From NCBI GenBank assembly GCA_040902845.1, contig JBBDWM010000034.1, positions 186,001 to 250,000 on the forward strand: 64,000 bases of DNA. Reading direction: 5' to 3'. A program made the position numbers and the translations under genes. The notes beneath the pieces were generated by a model. That model ran no database searches. It saw only the letters and a program-made list of their open reading frames with translations, and had not been told where the DNA came from. Numbering within the stretch: the first letter of the stretch is position 1; every line of letters begins with the position of its first letter. This document shows positions 52,635 through 60,923 of this stretch, piece by piece. This DNA is from JALYNX01 sp040902845 (lineage in GTDB: Bacteria; Actinomycetota; Acidimicrobiia; Spongiisociales; ZC4RG35).

Positions 52635-53660
52635 ATGTCCGAAGGTGTCTCCCGTCGCGAGCTGCTCAAGAAGGTCGGGCTCGGCGGGGCGGTCTTCCTC
52701 GGTGGCTCGGTCCTGGGCCGTACCGTCCAGCGTCAGGCCAACGCTGCCGAGGCTGTCGAGGAGTACGACCCCGCTGTCGGGCATTCGATGGCCGACGACG
52801 GCGGGGGCTCCGGTCTCTACGGTCATCTCCATTCGCCACCCACCTCGATAGGCCCAGGCGATCTCGACCATCTCACAATCCCACCCCCACGCGACGGGCA
52901 ACCGCCTGGTGTGGTGCGCGAGTTGGAGCTTGCGGTTGAGGACAGGTTGATCGAGGTGGGTGATGGTGTGTTGTTTCAGGCCTGGACCTACAACGGGACA
53001 GTGCCGGCACCGATCATCCGAGCCACCGAAGGCGACAGGTTGCGGATCCATTTCGAGAACCACACCGGCCACCCTCACAACATCCATTTCCATGGCGCCC
53101 ACCGCCCCGATCAGGATGGGTGGGAACCGGTGCCCCCCGGTGGGGAGACGACCTACGAGATCGAGGCTGGGCCGGCCGGGCTCCATCCTTATCACTGTCA
53201 CACCACCCCGCTCGCCGAGCACATCGGGCGCGGTCTGTACGGGATGATGATCGTCGACCCCGTGGGGGAGCGGCCACCGGCCATTGAAGTCGCGCTCGTC
53301 ATTTCGGGCTTCAGCAACGAAGAGCTAGGGGAGAACGGTGTCGTCGCATGGAATGGGGTCGCCGGCTTCTACGACTCCTACCCGATCAAGGTCCCGGTCG
53401 GAGAGCCGGTTCGGGCCTATCTGGTCAACATGGTGGAGCACGAGCCGGTCGCCTCGTTTCACCTGCATGCCGAGACCTTCGACGTCTATCCGGCCGGGAT
53501 GGGGGACGCGCCGACCTTCCGTGATGACACCATCGTCCTCGGCCAGGCGCAGCGGGCGATGATCGAGTTCACCCTGCCTCATCTCGGGAGATACATGTTC
53601 CATCCCCACCAGCATTGGCTCGCCGAACGGGGGGCGATGGGGTGGTTCGCCGCCGTCTGA
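52635..53660 (+). CDS. Tat-exported two-domain multicopper oxidase
   Basis: 341 residues. Twin-arginine signal SRRELLKKVGLGGAVFLGG at residues 6-24. Copper ligands: HPHNIHFHGAH near 146-156, YHCHTTPLAEH near 186 with GLYGMM (type 1 Cys, His, Met), SFHLHAETF near 275 and FHPHQHW near 322. Two cupredoxin domains, as in two-domain laccases and copper nitrite reductases, so either activity is possible. ATG 52635 is 8 bp after the beta-helix gene; the longer frame is antisense or overlapping. With the cupredoxin it forms a likely extracytoplasmic copper redox pair. Confidence 0.85.
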   Translation: MSEGVSRRELLKKVGLGGAVFLGGSVLGRTVQRQANAAEAVEEYDPAVGHSMADDGGGSGLYGHLHSPPTSIGPGDLDHLTIPPPRDGQPPGVVRELELAVEDRLIEVGDGVLFQAWTYNGTVPAPIIRATEGDRLRIHFENHTGHPHNIHFHGAHRPDQDGWEPVPPGGETTYEIEAGPAGLHPYHCHTTPLAEHIGRGLYGMMIVDPVGERPPAIEVALVISGFSNEELGENGVVAWNGVAGFYDSYPIKVPVGEPVRAYLVNMVEHEPVASFHLHAETFDVYPAGMGDAPTFRDDTIVLGQAQRAMIEFTLPHLGRYMFHPHQHWLAERGAMGWFAAV

Positions 53661-53666
53661 TCCTGG

Positions 53667-54020
53667 TCAGATGGCGAGCACCTGCACCACTCCGACCGCT
53701 GCGGCAATCAAGGCCAACACGATGTCTCCGATGATGTTGCGTCGCTCGTCTCCTGCCCGGGCCCGGACGATGCCGGCCCCGATCATGAGCAAAACCAGGC
53801 CAAAGGCGGCGGCTGCGGCCAAGGGGCGGTACCAGATGCCCACGATGAGCCCGAGCACGGCGGCCATCTCGGGGACGGCGACGAGTCGGTACCGATCAAA
53901 GGGGACGCTCAGGGTCTCGGCCATCTGAACTTGCATCGGGTGACGTCGCAGCAGCATCACCGTGTGCAGCATGTAGATCAGGGCCAACAGGATGGCGAGG
54001 ACGGTTGCGGCAATCTCCAC
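53667..54020 (-). CDS. DoxX-family membrane protein
   Basis: 117 residues, four helices: ATVLAILLALIYMLHTVMLL, LVAVPEMAAVLGLIVGIWYR, PLAAAAAFGLVLLMIGAGIV and IVLALIAAAVGVVQVLAI, with the DoxX-like layout. DoxX relatives are linked to quinone/thiosulfate oxidation or redox stress. GTG at 54020 follows AAGGAG on the minus strand. It ends 6 bp from the convergent oxidase gene and is divergent from an HxlR regulator, a common pairing. Confidence 0.8.
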   Translation of the reverse strand: MEIAATVLAILLALIYMLHTVMLLRRHPMQVQMAETLSVPFDRYRLVAVPEMAAVLGLIVGIWYRPLAAAAAFGLVLLMIGAGIVRARAGDERRNIIGDIVLALIAAAVGVVQVLAI

Positions 54021-54049
54021 GGAGGCTCCTTCTAGGATGGATCAAGTAG

Positions 54050-54064
54050 CTACGAAAATAGTAG
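54050..54064. promoter_or_regulatory. Candidate HxlR operator between doxX and hxlR
   Basis: CTAC (54050-54053), seven bases, GTAG (54061-54064): an inverted repeat in the AT-rich 86-bp divergent intergenic region. A second match, TACG (54051-54054) to CGTA (54078-54081), surrounds it. Plausible target for the adjacent HxlR protein. Confidence 0.3.
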
Positions 54065-54093
54065 TATGTTCGAGAAACGTATCTGCCGTCACC

Positions 54094-54099
54094 TAGAGT
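54094..54099 (+). promoter_or_regulatory. Putative -10 (TAGAGT) for leaderless hxlR
   Basis: TAGAGT ends 7 nt before GTG 54107 and no Shine-Dalgarno is visible. Confidence 0.42.
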
Positions 54100-54106
54100 C
54101 GGCGAC

Positions 54107-54451
54107 GTGAACCCGATCTCCTTTGATCACGATGTGGAATGCGACGAGGGCTTCGCCGAGGTGTTCTCACTCCTCGGCAAGCGTTGGAGCGGGCTGATTC
54201 TCGGGATCCTGATGCAACGGCCGGCGAGGTTTGGGGAGATCGCCAAGGCGATCCCTCCGATCACGGACGGCATGCTCTCGACGCGTCTCGCCGAGTTGGG
54301 CAAGGCCGGTCTGATCGAGCGGGAAATCATCGAAGGCCCTCCGATCGGTGCCCTTTACCGGCTCAGTGCAAGAGGCGAAGCGCTACGGCCGGCCCTGGAT
54401 GAGCTCGCCAGATGGGGCGAGCAGTTCCTCATGCCGGAAGGGTCAACCTGA
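54107..54451 (+). CDS. HxlR-family transcriptional regulator
   Basis: 114 residues: CDEGFAEVFSLLGKRWSGLILGILMQ near 12-37 (helix with Cys12 as potential redox sensor), then winged helix GEIAKAIPPITDGMLSTRLA near 43-62 and ALYRLSARGEALRPALDEL near 82. HxlR proteins respond to quinones, aldehydes or thiol stress and usually control a divergent membrane or redox gene, here doxX. GTG 54107 by the upstream hexamer. Confidence 0.9.
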   Translation: MNPISFDHDVECDEGFAEVFSLLGKRWSGLILGILMQRPARFGEIAKAIPPITDGMLSTRLAELGKAGLIEREIIEGPPIGALYRLSARGEALRPALDELARWGEQFLMPEGST

Positions 54452-54463
54452 AGCCTGAGTCGC

Positions 54464-54877
54464 TCATGGGCCCTCCGACACCCACTCCAGCTCGAGCCTC
54501 TCGACCTCACCAGCACGGATCCGGTAGGCGTCAACCTTGCCGCCGTCAACGATGAGATGGATCCACTCGGGATCCCAGGCCGTCGCCACGTCGGTCACCG
54601 AAGGGATGGTCCTGCCGTTGGGATGGGAATGGAAAACCCCTGAAATCTCCCACCCCTGATTCTCGGCGTGGCGCATGGCCCCGAAATGCTCTCGAGGGTC
54701 CACGGTGAAAGTGACTGGTGACGGGTTGGCGTTGGTGAGGGGATAGGCGAAACGGACGGCTCCTGAGGCATCACTGGCGATGAGTCCGCAACACTCGTCG
54801 GGGAGGCTGTTCTCGGCGTGGGCCACGATCGCCAATCGGATCGGGTTCCGTACCGCCAGCTGTCCGGCCGATTTCAA
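54464..54877 (-). CDS. M67-family JAMM metallopeptidase (Mov34/MPN)
   Basis: 137 residues with the full JAMM zinc site: Glu28 in LPDECCGLI, His83 and His85 in HSHP, Ser93 and Asp96. Bacterial JAMM enzymes of this size remove C-terminal groups from ubiquitin-like sulfur carriers, for example Mec in the CysO cysteine pathway; that role is possible but no carrier is nearby. The start overlaps the aceE stop by 4 bp, so it is translated after aceE. Confidence 0.88.
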   Translation of the reverse strand: MKSAGQLAVRNPIRLAIVAHAENSLPDECCGLIASDASGAVRFAYPLTNANPSPVTFTVDPREHFGAMRHAENQGWEISGVFHSHPNGRTIPSVTDVATAWDPEWIHLIVDGGKVDAYRIRAGEVERLELEWVSEGP

Positions 54878-57591
54878 TGCTGATGAGCCGGGTCCGGGGT
54901 CTCCGGATCGATCCCGTAACGGGTGAATGCATCCTGGACCGCGGTGCGGGGGACTAGGCCGTCAATGGACAGGGCCCACAGTGTGGCCGCGACGATGCTG
55001 CCGGTGTCGATCTCGAAGAACTTGCGCAGGGCCTGTCTCGAGTCCGAGCGCCCGAACCCGTCGGTTCCCAGCGTCACAAACCGGGACGGCACCCATTGGG
55101 CAACCTGGTCCGGGACCAGTTTCATGAAGTCGGTGACTGCGATCACGGGTCCATTGACGGTGGCGAGACGTCTGGTGACCAGGGGAACGCGTGGGGCTTC
55201 GGTGGGGTGGAGCCGATTCCATCTCTCGACTCCCAGGGCCTCCTCGCGCAGCTTCTTGTAGGAAGTCGCCGACCATAATTCGGCTGCCACGTCGTAATGC
55301 TCGGCCAACTCCTGGGACGCCTCTCGTGCCGCCAGGTTGGCCGAACCAGAGAAGAGGATGGCAGTCCGTGGCCCCGAGGCGGCGGGGGCCTCCTGCCATC
55401 GGTACAGCCCCTCGATGATGCCCTCGGTCACCCCTTCGGGACGAGGTGGCTGGACATAGTTCTCGTTGTAGAGGGTCAGGTAATAGAAGCGGTCCTCGCC
55501 GGCTCCGTACATCCGCTGTAGCCCGTGCTCGATGATCGTTCCCACCTCGTAGGCGAAGGCGGGGTCATAGGCCTCACAAACCGGCACGGTGGTGGCGAGG
55601 ATCAGGCTGTGACCGTCCTGGTGCTGAAGCCCTTCACCCTGAAGGGTGGTTCTCCCCGCGGTGGCTCCGAGCAGGAACCCGCGTGCTCGCGAATCCGCCG
55701 CCGACCAGATCAGGTCGCCGACCCGCTGGAAGCCGAACATCGAATAGAAGATGAAGAACGGGACCATCGGCAGGCCACGTGTCGAATACGAGGTGGCGGC
55801 TGCGATCCAGGAGGCGACCGAGCCCGCTTCGGTGATCCCCTCTTCCAGGATCTGGCCGTCCTGGGCCTCGGCATAGGAGAGGATCATCGAGGCGTCAACC
55901 GACTCATAGAGCTGGCCGTGCGAGGCGTAGATCTTGAGCTCCCTGAAGAGGGAGTCCATTCCAAAGGTCCTGGCCTCGTCGGGGACGATGGGCACAATCC
56001 GCTCGCCAAAGCCCTCGACACGGGACAGGTTGCGAAGGAGGCGGGTGAAAGCGGTGGTGGTCGAGGCCTCGATCTTCCCCGAGCCGGAGTGGATCTCGGC
56101 GTAGGCTTCGGGGATCGGAAGTTGCAGCTCGACATCGGGCACCACCCTCCTCGGAAGCATCCCGCCCAGCTCCTGACGTCGCTGCTGGAGGTACTCGTAT
56201 TCGGGGGTCCCGGGTCCCGGGCGGAAATACGGCGGTTCGCTCTCACCCTCCAGTGACTCGGCCGGTATCTCCTTGTCCAGATGGAGTGTCTCCCGGAGAG
56301 CCATCAGTTGCTGATTGGTGAGGGTCTTGATCTGGTGAGTGGCGTTTCGGCCCTCCACGTCCGGGCCCAGCGTCCATCCTTTGATGGTCTTGGCCAGGAT
56401 CACCGTTGGCTTGCCGTTCCTCAGCTCGGTGGCCACCTTGTAGGCGGCATAGACCTTGCGATTGTCGAGACCTCCGCGTCGCAATGCCCAGATCTCGTCG
56501 TCGGTCATGTCGGCGACCATGGCCTTGGTCCGGGGGTCCTTCCCGAAGAAGTGGTCTCGGACATAAGCCCCGTCCTCGGCTTTGTACCGCTGGTACTCAC
56601 CGTCCACGGTGCTGCTCATCACACCGATCAGGGCACCGTCTTTGTCATTCGCCAGAAGCCGGTCCCACCCAGTGCCCCAGATCACCTTGATCACGTTCCA
56701 GCCGGCGCCGCGGAACACCGCCTCGAGCTCGCTGATGATCTGGCTGTTGCCACGGACCGGCCCATCGAGACGTTGCAGGTTGCAGTTGATGACCCAGGTG
56801 AGGTTGTCCAGGCCTTCCCGGGTCGCCAGCGAGATAGCTCCCAGCGTCTCGGGCTCGTCGGTCTCCCCGTCACCGATGAAGCACCAGATGCGCGACTGGG
56901 AGGTGTCGTCCAGCCCTCGGTTCTCCAGGTACTTGTTGAACCGGGCTTGATAGATCGAGTTGATCGGCCCGATCCCCATCGACACTGTCGGGTATTCCCA
57001 GAACTCCGGCATGAGCCGGGGATGGGGGTAAGAGGAAAGCCCGTGTCCACCGATCTCGAAACGAAAGTTGTCCAGGTGCTTCTCGTCGAAGCGGCCTTCG
57101 AGGAATGCCCTGGCGTAGATCCCCGGTGCCGCGTGCCCCTGCATGTACACGTGGTCGCCGCCTCCGGGGGCGTTCCGGCCCTTGAAGAAATGGTTGAACC
57201 CGATCTCGTAGAGGGTCGCCGATGAGGCAAAAGTGGAGAGGTGGCCCCCTATGCCCTTCTCGCGGTGGTTCGCCTTGATCACCATGACGGCTGCGTTCCA
57301 TCGGATGAAACGGCGGATTCGGCGCTCGATATCCTCGTCGCCGGGGAACTCGGGCTCGTTCTCGGCCGAGATGGTGTTGACATATGGGGTGGTCACCGAT
57401 CCCGGCACCCCGATGCTCGTCTCGTGGGCCCGCTCGAGCAGCTTGGCCATCAGGAATCTGGCGCGGTCCGGGCCCTGCTCGTTGACCACGGCATCGAAGG
57501 AATCGACCCACTCCTGGGTCTCCGTTGGGTCGGTGTCCGGCAGCTGATGGATGAATTCGTCTCCGAGGATCAGCCCGTGGTCGCCTGACAT
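54874..57591 (-). CDS. aceE: Pyruvate dehydrogenase E1 component, homodimeric
   Basis: 905 residues, full length for AceE. N-terminal WVDSFDAVVNEQGPDRARFL-type region, TPYVNTIS near 65, GHLSTFASSATLYEIGFNHF near 115-135, ThDP/Mg motif IGDGETDEPETLGAI near 238, NCNLQRLDGPVRG near 265 and the transketolase C-part (GPRTAILFSGSANLAAREAS). It decarboxylates pyruvate and reductively acetylates the lipoyl E2. E2 and E3 genes are not in the window. ATG 57591 with TAGGAT 7 nt upstream and a CAGGAG directly before it. Confidence 0.96.
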   Translation of the reverse strand: MSGDHGLILGDEFIHQLPDTDPTETQEWVDSFDAVVNEQGPDRARFLMAKLLERAHETSIGVPGSVTTPYVNTISAENEPEFPGDEDIERRIRRFIRWNAAVMVIKANHREKGIGGHLSTFASSATLYEIGFNHFFKGRNAPGGGDHVYMQGHAAPGIYARAFLEGRFDEKHLDNFRFEIGGHGLSSYPHPRLMPEFWEYPTVSMGIGPINSIYQARFNKYLENRGLDDTSQSRIWCFIGDGETDEPETLGAISLATREGLDNLTWVINCNLQRLDGPVRGNSQIISELEAVFRGAGWNVIKVIWGTGWDRLLANDKDGALIGVMSSTVDGEYQRYKAEDGAYVRDHFFGKDPRTKAMVADMTDDEIWALRRGGLDNRKVYAAYKVATELRNGKPTVILAKTIKGWTLGPDVEGRNATHQIKTLTNQQLMALRETLHLDKEIPAESLEGESEPPYFRPGPGTPEYEYLQQRRQELGGMLPRRVVPDVELQLPIPEAYAEIHSGSGKIEASTTTAFTRLLRNLSRVEGFGERIVPIVPDEARTFGMDSLFRELKIYASHGQLYESVDASMILSYAEAQDGQILEEGITEAGSVASWIAAATSYSTRGLPMVPFFIFYSMFGFQRVGDLIWSAADSRARGFLLGATAGRTTLQGEGLQHQDGHSLILATTVPVCEAYDPAFAYEVGTIIEHGLQRMYGAGEDRFYYLTLYNENYVQPPRPEGVTEGIIEGLYRWQEAPAASGPRTAILFSGSANLAAREASQELAEHYDVAAELWSATSYKKLREEALGVERWNRLHPTEAPRVPLVTRRLATVNGPVIAVTDFMKLVPDQVAQWVPSRFVTLGTDGFGRSDSRQALRKFFEIDTGSIVAATLWALSIDGLVPRTAVQDAFTRYGIDPETPDPAHQH

Positions 57592-57598
57592 CTCCTGA

Positions 57599-57604
57599 AT
57601 CCTA
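57599..57604 (-). promoter_or_regulatory. Putative -10 (TAGGAT) for aceE
   Basis: On the minus strand TAGGAT ends 7 nt before the aceE ATG. The short interval also contains CAGGAG, so either a leaderless start or a very short leader is possible. Confidence 0.38.
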
Positions 57605-57633
57605 GTTAGGCGTGGGTTGACCGCTTCTGGGGG

Positions 57634-58518
57634 TCAGGCACCGACTGCCTGTGCTCCGATCTGGCTCAGCCAAGGCTCCACCTCGGCGAGAAACCGCAGC
57701 GGGGCGTCCATCTGCGGCGTGTGACCGGTGTCCGGCATCTGCACCAGTTTCCAGTCCGGTCGCAGACTGCAAATCCGTTCGACTGCGGTCGGTGACACTA
57801 TGTGATCGGAGAGGCCTTGCACCACGAGTGTCGGGGCCGCGATCGCCCGGATCATTCGGATGTACTCCGCACGGGTGGCATAGAAAGCCGCGATGGAGGT
57901 GGCGGTGCGAGCGGTGGCTTGGACCGACCACGGAAGCTCCTTTCGGATGCGAGCCATGTCGATAGATGCCTCGATGACCTCCAGGGGCACCCGTCCCCGG
58001 CGATGGGTGATCATCTCCATGCTGAGGCGGACGAGTTCCTCGGGTGTGTGGCGGTTGATGAAACGACGGCCCCAGACTGTCCCCAAACCAGGTGTCGCCT
58101 GGATGGCAAGACGGATCGCCATTGCCCAGTCGAGCCTTGGATCGGGGAGAACCGGTGGGGTGGCCGGAGCTACCAGCACGAGTCTGTCAACGAGGTCGGG
58201 TCGATGTGCCGCCACCATCTGGGACAGAAGGCCTCCTGTGGAGTTGCCTATCAGGGTGGCAGGGGCACCCTCCATCTCGATGAAGTTCTCGATCGCTTCG
58301 CGATGGGTCTCGAGGCGATAGTCACGTGCCGGTGGGGAGAGGCCGAATCCGGGAAGGTCGATTGCGAGCACTCTTCCATGTCTGGCAAGGCCGTCTGCCA
58401 CGGCGATCCAATTGGTCGTAGAACCGCCCAGCCCGTGCACCAGCACCATCGGTTCCCCGTTCCCGCCAAAGTCCACTCGGTGGAGAGGGCCAGTCACCGC
58501 GGTCACATACTCTCCCAT
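57634..58518 (-). CDS. Alpha/beta-fold hydrolase
   Basis: 294 residues: oxyanion loop VLVHGLGGSTTNW near 26, nucleophile elbow IGNSTGGLLSQM near 90, Asp in VVQGLSDHIV near 235 and His in PDTGHTPQMDAP near 262. A helical cap lies at ~125-205. Probably an esterase, lactonase or C-C bond hydrolase; the substrate cannot be read from sequence. TAGCCT lies 6 nt upstream of its ATG. Confidence 0.88.
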   Translation of the reverse strand: MGEYVTAVTGPLHRVDFGGNGEPMVLVHGLGGSTTNWIAVADGLARHGRVLAIDLPGFGLSPPARDYRLETHREAIENFIEMEGAPATLIGNSTGGLLSQMVAAHRPDLVDRLVLVAPATPPVLPDPRLDWAMAIRLAIQATPGLGTVWGRRFINRHTPEELVRLSMEMITHRRGRVPLEVIEASIDMARIRKELPWSVQATARTATSIAAFYATRAEYIRMIRAIAAPTLVVQGLSDHIVSPTAVERICSLRPDWKLVQMPDTGHTPQMDAPLRFLAEVEPWLSQIGAQAVGA

Positions 58519-58524
58519 AGGGAA

Positions 58525-58530
58525 AGGCTA
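58525..58530 (-). promoter_or_regulatory. Putative -10 (TAGCCT) for the alpha/beta hydrolase gene
   Basis: On the minus strand TAGCCT ends 6 nt before the ATG at 58518; it is 15 bp from the divergent radical SAM hexamer, so the two promoters nearly touch. Confidence 0.38.
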
Positions 58531-58545
58531 CCGATTGGCGGTCCT

Positions 58546-58551
58546 TAGACT
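58546..58551 (+). promoter_or_regulatory. Putative -10 (TAGACT) for the radical SAM gene
   Basis: TAGACT ends 7 nt before GTG 58559; no Shine-Dalgarno. It decides the start over the longer open frame, which is antisense to the hydrolase gene. Confidence 0.42.
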
Positions 58552-58558
58552 CCGATCG

Positions 58559-59962
58559 GTGCGTCTTCTCCTCGTCTCAACGTACGAACTGGGTCATCAA
58601 CCAATCCACCTTGCAGTTCCGGCCGCCGGGCTTTCTGCCGCCGGGATCGAAGTTCACACCCTGGACCTATCGGTGGGGCGGTTGGATGAGGGTTTTCTCG
58701 AGGGTATGGACGCTGTCGCCTTCTCGGTGCCGATGCACACCGCGATGCGGCTGGCAACCGATCTCGCCCTGAGGATCCGGGAGGCCCGGCCCGGGATGCC
58801 GATTGCCTTCTATGGCCTCTATGCAGCCGTTGGCCGCGAATGGACGGTGGGCAAGGTGGCCGATCTGGTGATCGCCGGCGAGTACATCGCCGAACTCGTC
58901 GCTTGGGCCACGGCTATCGCCGAGGGCCGCGAGTCACGTCGCGGGGTTGTCGTCGGCCTGGACCGGTCGGCTGGAGTCACGCCGGATCGCAGGTCCCTCC
59001 CGAGCCACGAAGGCTATGCCCGTCTCGAATGGGAGGGTGAGTCGCGTTTGGCAGCGGCGGTCGAGGCCTCTCACGGTTGCCGTCACCGTTGTCGTCATTG
59101 CCCGATCCCGGCGGTTTATGACGGAAGGATCCGGGTTGTCGGCCTGGAGCCGGTGCTGGCAGACATCGAGCAGTTGGTCGCCGCCGGTGTCCAACACGTG
59201 ACCTTCGCCGATCCCGATTTCATGAATGCCCCTCGATACAGCGGGGACATCCTGCGTGCGGCCCACGCCGCTTTCCCCGGCTTGACCTTCGACGTGACGG
59301 TCAAGGTGGAGCACATCCTGGCCCATCGCGCTCTGTGGCCCGACCTGGCCGATTTGGGTTTGCTATTCGTAGTCAGCGCTTTCGAGAGCGTCGACGAGCA
59401 GACTCTCCAGATCCTCGACAAGAACCACACTGTGGATGACATGGGTGGGACGGTCCAGGTCCTCCGCGAGGCCGGGATCCATGTCCGGCCCACTTGGCTG
59501 CCTTTCCTCCCCTGGACTCGGCCAGACGATCTGGTTCGGCTGGTGAGATTCATCGATCTCCACGAGCTGTGGTCCGCCACGGACCCGGTGCAACTGGCCA
59601 TCAAGCTTCTAATCCCCGAGGGCTCTCTCCTCGAGGAGCACCCCGCGGTCACTCCTTTCCTCTTGCGGTACGAGCCGTCGGCTCTCACCTGGTCCTGGGA
59701 GTTCGAGCACGCCACCACCGAGCTTCTCCACAAGCACCTGGATGTGATCGCCGCCGAGGCATCCGACGGCGGAACCGATGTTGTCGAGACCCTGGCCGCG
59801 ATGCGTGAGGCTGTCGGTCGGGAAACCGGTGTCGACCTCGGGCGGATGCACGGGCTGGGGCCACCGACTCCCCAGCTCACCGAGAGTTGGTTTTGTTGTG
59901 CGGAGCCCACCGCGGGTCAGGCAACCGCGGTCCAGCTGAGCATCGGTAGGGTTTTCGGCTAA
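58559..59962 (+). CDS. CCAEP-tail radical SAM protein (B12-binding-like N-domain)
   Basis: 467 residues. N-terminal ~110 residues have a Rossmann-like, B12-binding-domain layout (RLLLVSTYELGHQPIHLAVP; VAFSVPMHTAMRLATDLA). The radical SAM cluster motif is ASHGCRHRCRHC near 168-179 (CxxxCxxC), followed by a TIM-barrel core (FADPDFMNAPRYSGD, VSAFESVDEQTLQILDKNHT). The C-terminus holds ESWFCCAEPT near 443-452, the tail that names the CUAEP/CCAEP radical SAM family, some of whose members have selenocysteine at the second position; here both codons are TGT. Reaction unknown. An ABC-2 exporter follows after 20 bp. Confidence 0.85.
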   Translation: MRLLLVSTYELGHQPIHLAVPAAGLSAAGIEVHTLDLSVGRLDEGFLEGMDAVAFSVPMHTAMRLATDLALRIREARPGMPIAFYGLYAAVGREWTVGKVADLVIAGEYIAELVAWATAIAEGRESRRGVVVGLDRSAGVTPDRRSLPSHEGYARLEWEGESRLAAAVEASHGCRHRCRHCPIPAVYDGRIRVVGLEPVLADIEQLVAAGVQHVTFADPDFMNAPRYSGDILRAAHAAFPGLTFDVTVKVEHILAHRALWPDLADLGLLFVVSAFESVDEQTLQILDKNHTVDDMGGTVQVLREAGIHVRPTWLPFLPWTRPDDLVRLVRFIDLHELWSATDPVQLAIKLLIPEGSLLEEHPAVTPFLLRYEPSALTWSWEFEHATTELLHKHLDVIAAEASDGGTDVVETLAAMREAVGRETGVDLGRMHGLGPPTPQLTESWFCCAEPTAGQATAVQLSIGRVFG

Positions 59963-59982
59963 GCGACTACAGGGCAGGGATT

Positions 59983-60921
59983 TTGGCCACCGTTCTTTCC
60001 GCAACCGGCATGGTGAAGCGTTTCGGGGATCTGACCGCCGTCGGTGGCGTTGGTTTCTCGATCGAGGAAGGCGAGACGTTCGGTCTCCTCGGCCCCAACG
60101 GGGCGGGCAAGACGACTTCGATTTCGATGATTGCCGGACTTCTCGAGCCCGACGCTGGAGAGATCGTCGTGGCCGGGACCGCGATCTCCCCGTCGTCGAT
60201 CGCCGGGAAGGGGGCCATCGGGCTGGTCCCTCAGGATCTGGCCATCTATCCCGACCTCACCGCTACCGAAAACCTCACGTTTTTCGGCCGTCTCTACGGC
60301 ATGAAAGGCGATGAGTTGTCGAAGCGAGTCGGCGAGGTCCTCGAGGTGATCGGTCTCACCGATCGAAAGGACGATCTCACCAAGGAGTTCTCGGGTGGGA
60401 TGAAGCGGCGTCTCAACATTGGCATCGGTCTCCTTCATCGCCCCAAGCTCCTAATCCTCGACGAGCCCACGGTGGGTGTCGATCCCCAGTCCCGGAACTC
60501 GATCCTCGAGTCGGTGGAGAGTCTTTCCGCCGAGGGGATGGCCGTGCTCTACACCACCCACTACATGGAAGAAGCGGAGCGTCTCTGTGACCGGGTGGCG
60601 ATCATCGACGAGGGCACCTTCAAGGCGGAAGGAACCCGACGTGAGTTGGTTTCAATGGTCGGCGGAAGGGACCGGATCACCATCGCCGCCACCGGGGATT
60701 CCTCCCAGGCCACCCAGGTCGCCCGGGCGATGTCTGGTGTGTTCGAGGCCAGCCAGTCAGATCATGGGCTGGAGATCTTGGCCGACGAGGCCTCGAGTCT
60801 TCTCCCCGAGCTCTTGAGCAGGATCGCGGCCGCCGGTGCCGTCATCACCGGGGTCGAAGTTGTCGAGCCCAACTTGGAGGCAGTCTTCCTGCACGTCACG
60901 GGCAAGGCGCTGCGGGACTAG
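59983..60921 (+). CDS. ABC transporter ATP-binding protein
   Basis: 312 residues: Walker A LLGPNGAGKTTSISM near 37, Q-loop LVPQDLAIYPDLTATENL near 80, signature EFSGGMKRRLNIG near 132, Walker B LLILDEPTVGVDPQ near 152 and H-loop TTHYMEEAERL near 185, with a ~90-residue regulatory tail. DRA/CcmA-type exporter ATPase for the two permeases downstream. TTG start 20 bp after the radical SAM gene, suggesting one transcript. Confidence 0.93.
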   Translation: MATVLSATGMVKRFGDLTAVGGVGFSIEEGETFGLLGPNGAGKTTSISMIAGLLEPDAGEIVVAGTAISPSSIAGKGAIGLVPQDLAIYPDLTATENLTFFGRLYGMKGDELSKRVGEVLEVIGLTDRKDDLTKEFSGGMKRRLNIGIGLLHRPKLLILDEPTVGVDPQSRNSILESVESLSAEGMAVLYTTHYMEEAERLCDRVAIIDEGTFKAEGTRRELVSMVGGRDRITIAATGDSSQATQVARAMSGVFEASQSDHGLEILADEASSLLPELLSRIAAAGAVITGVEVVEPNLEAVFLHVTGKALRD

Positions 60922-60923
60922 AC

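Noticed and set aside
59890..59905. Selenocysteine in the radical SAM tail
   Set aside because: Both codons of the CC motif are TGT and there is no in-frame TGA, so this is the Cys form.
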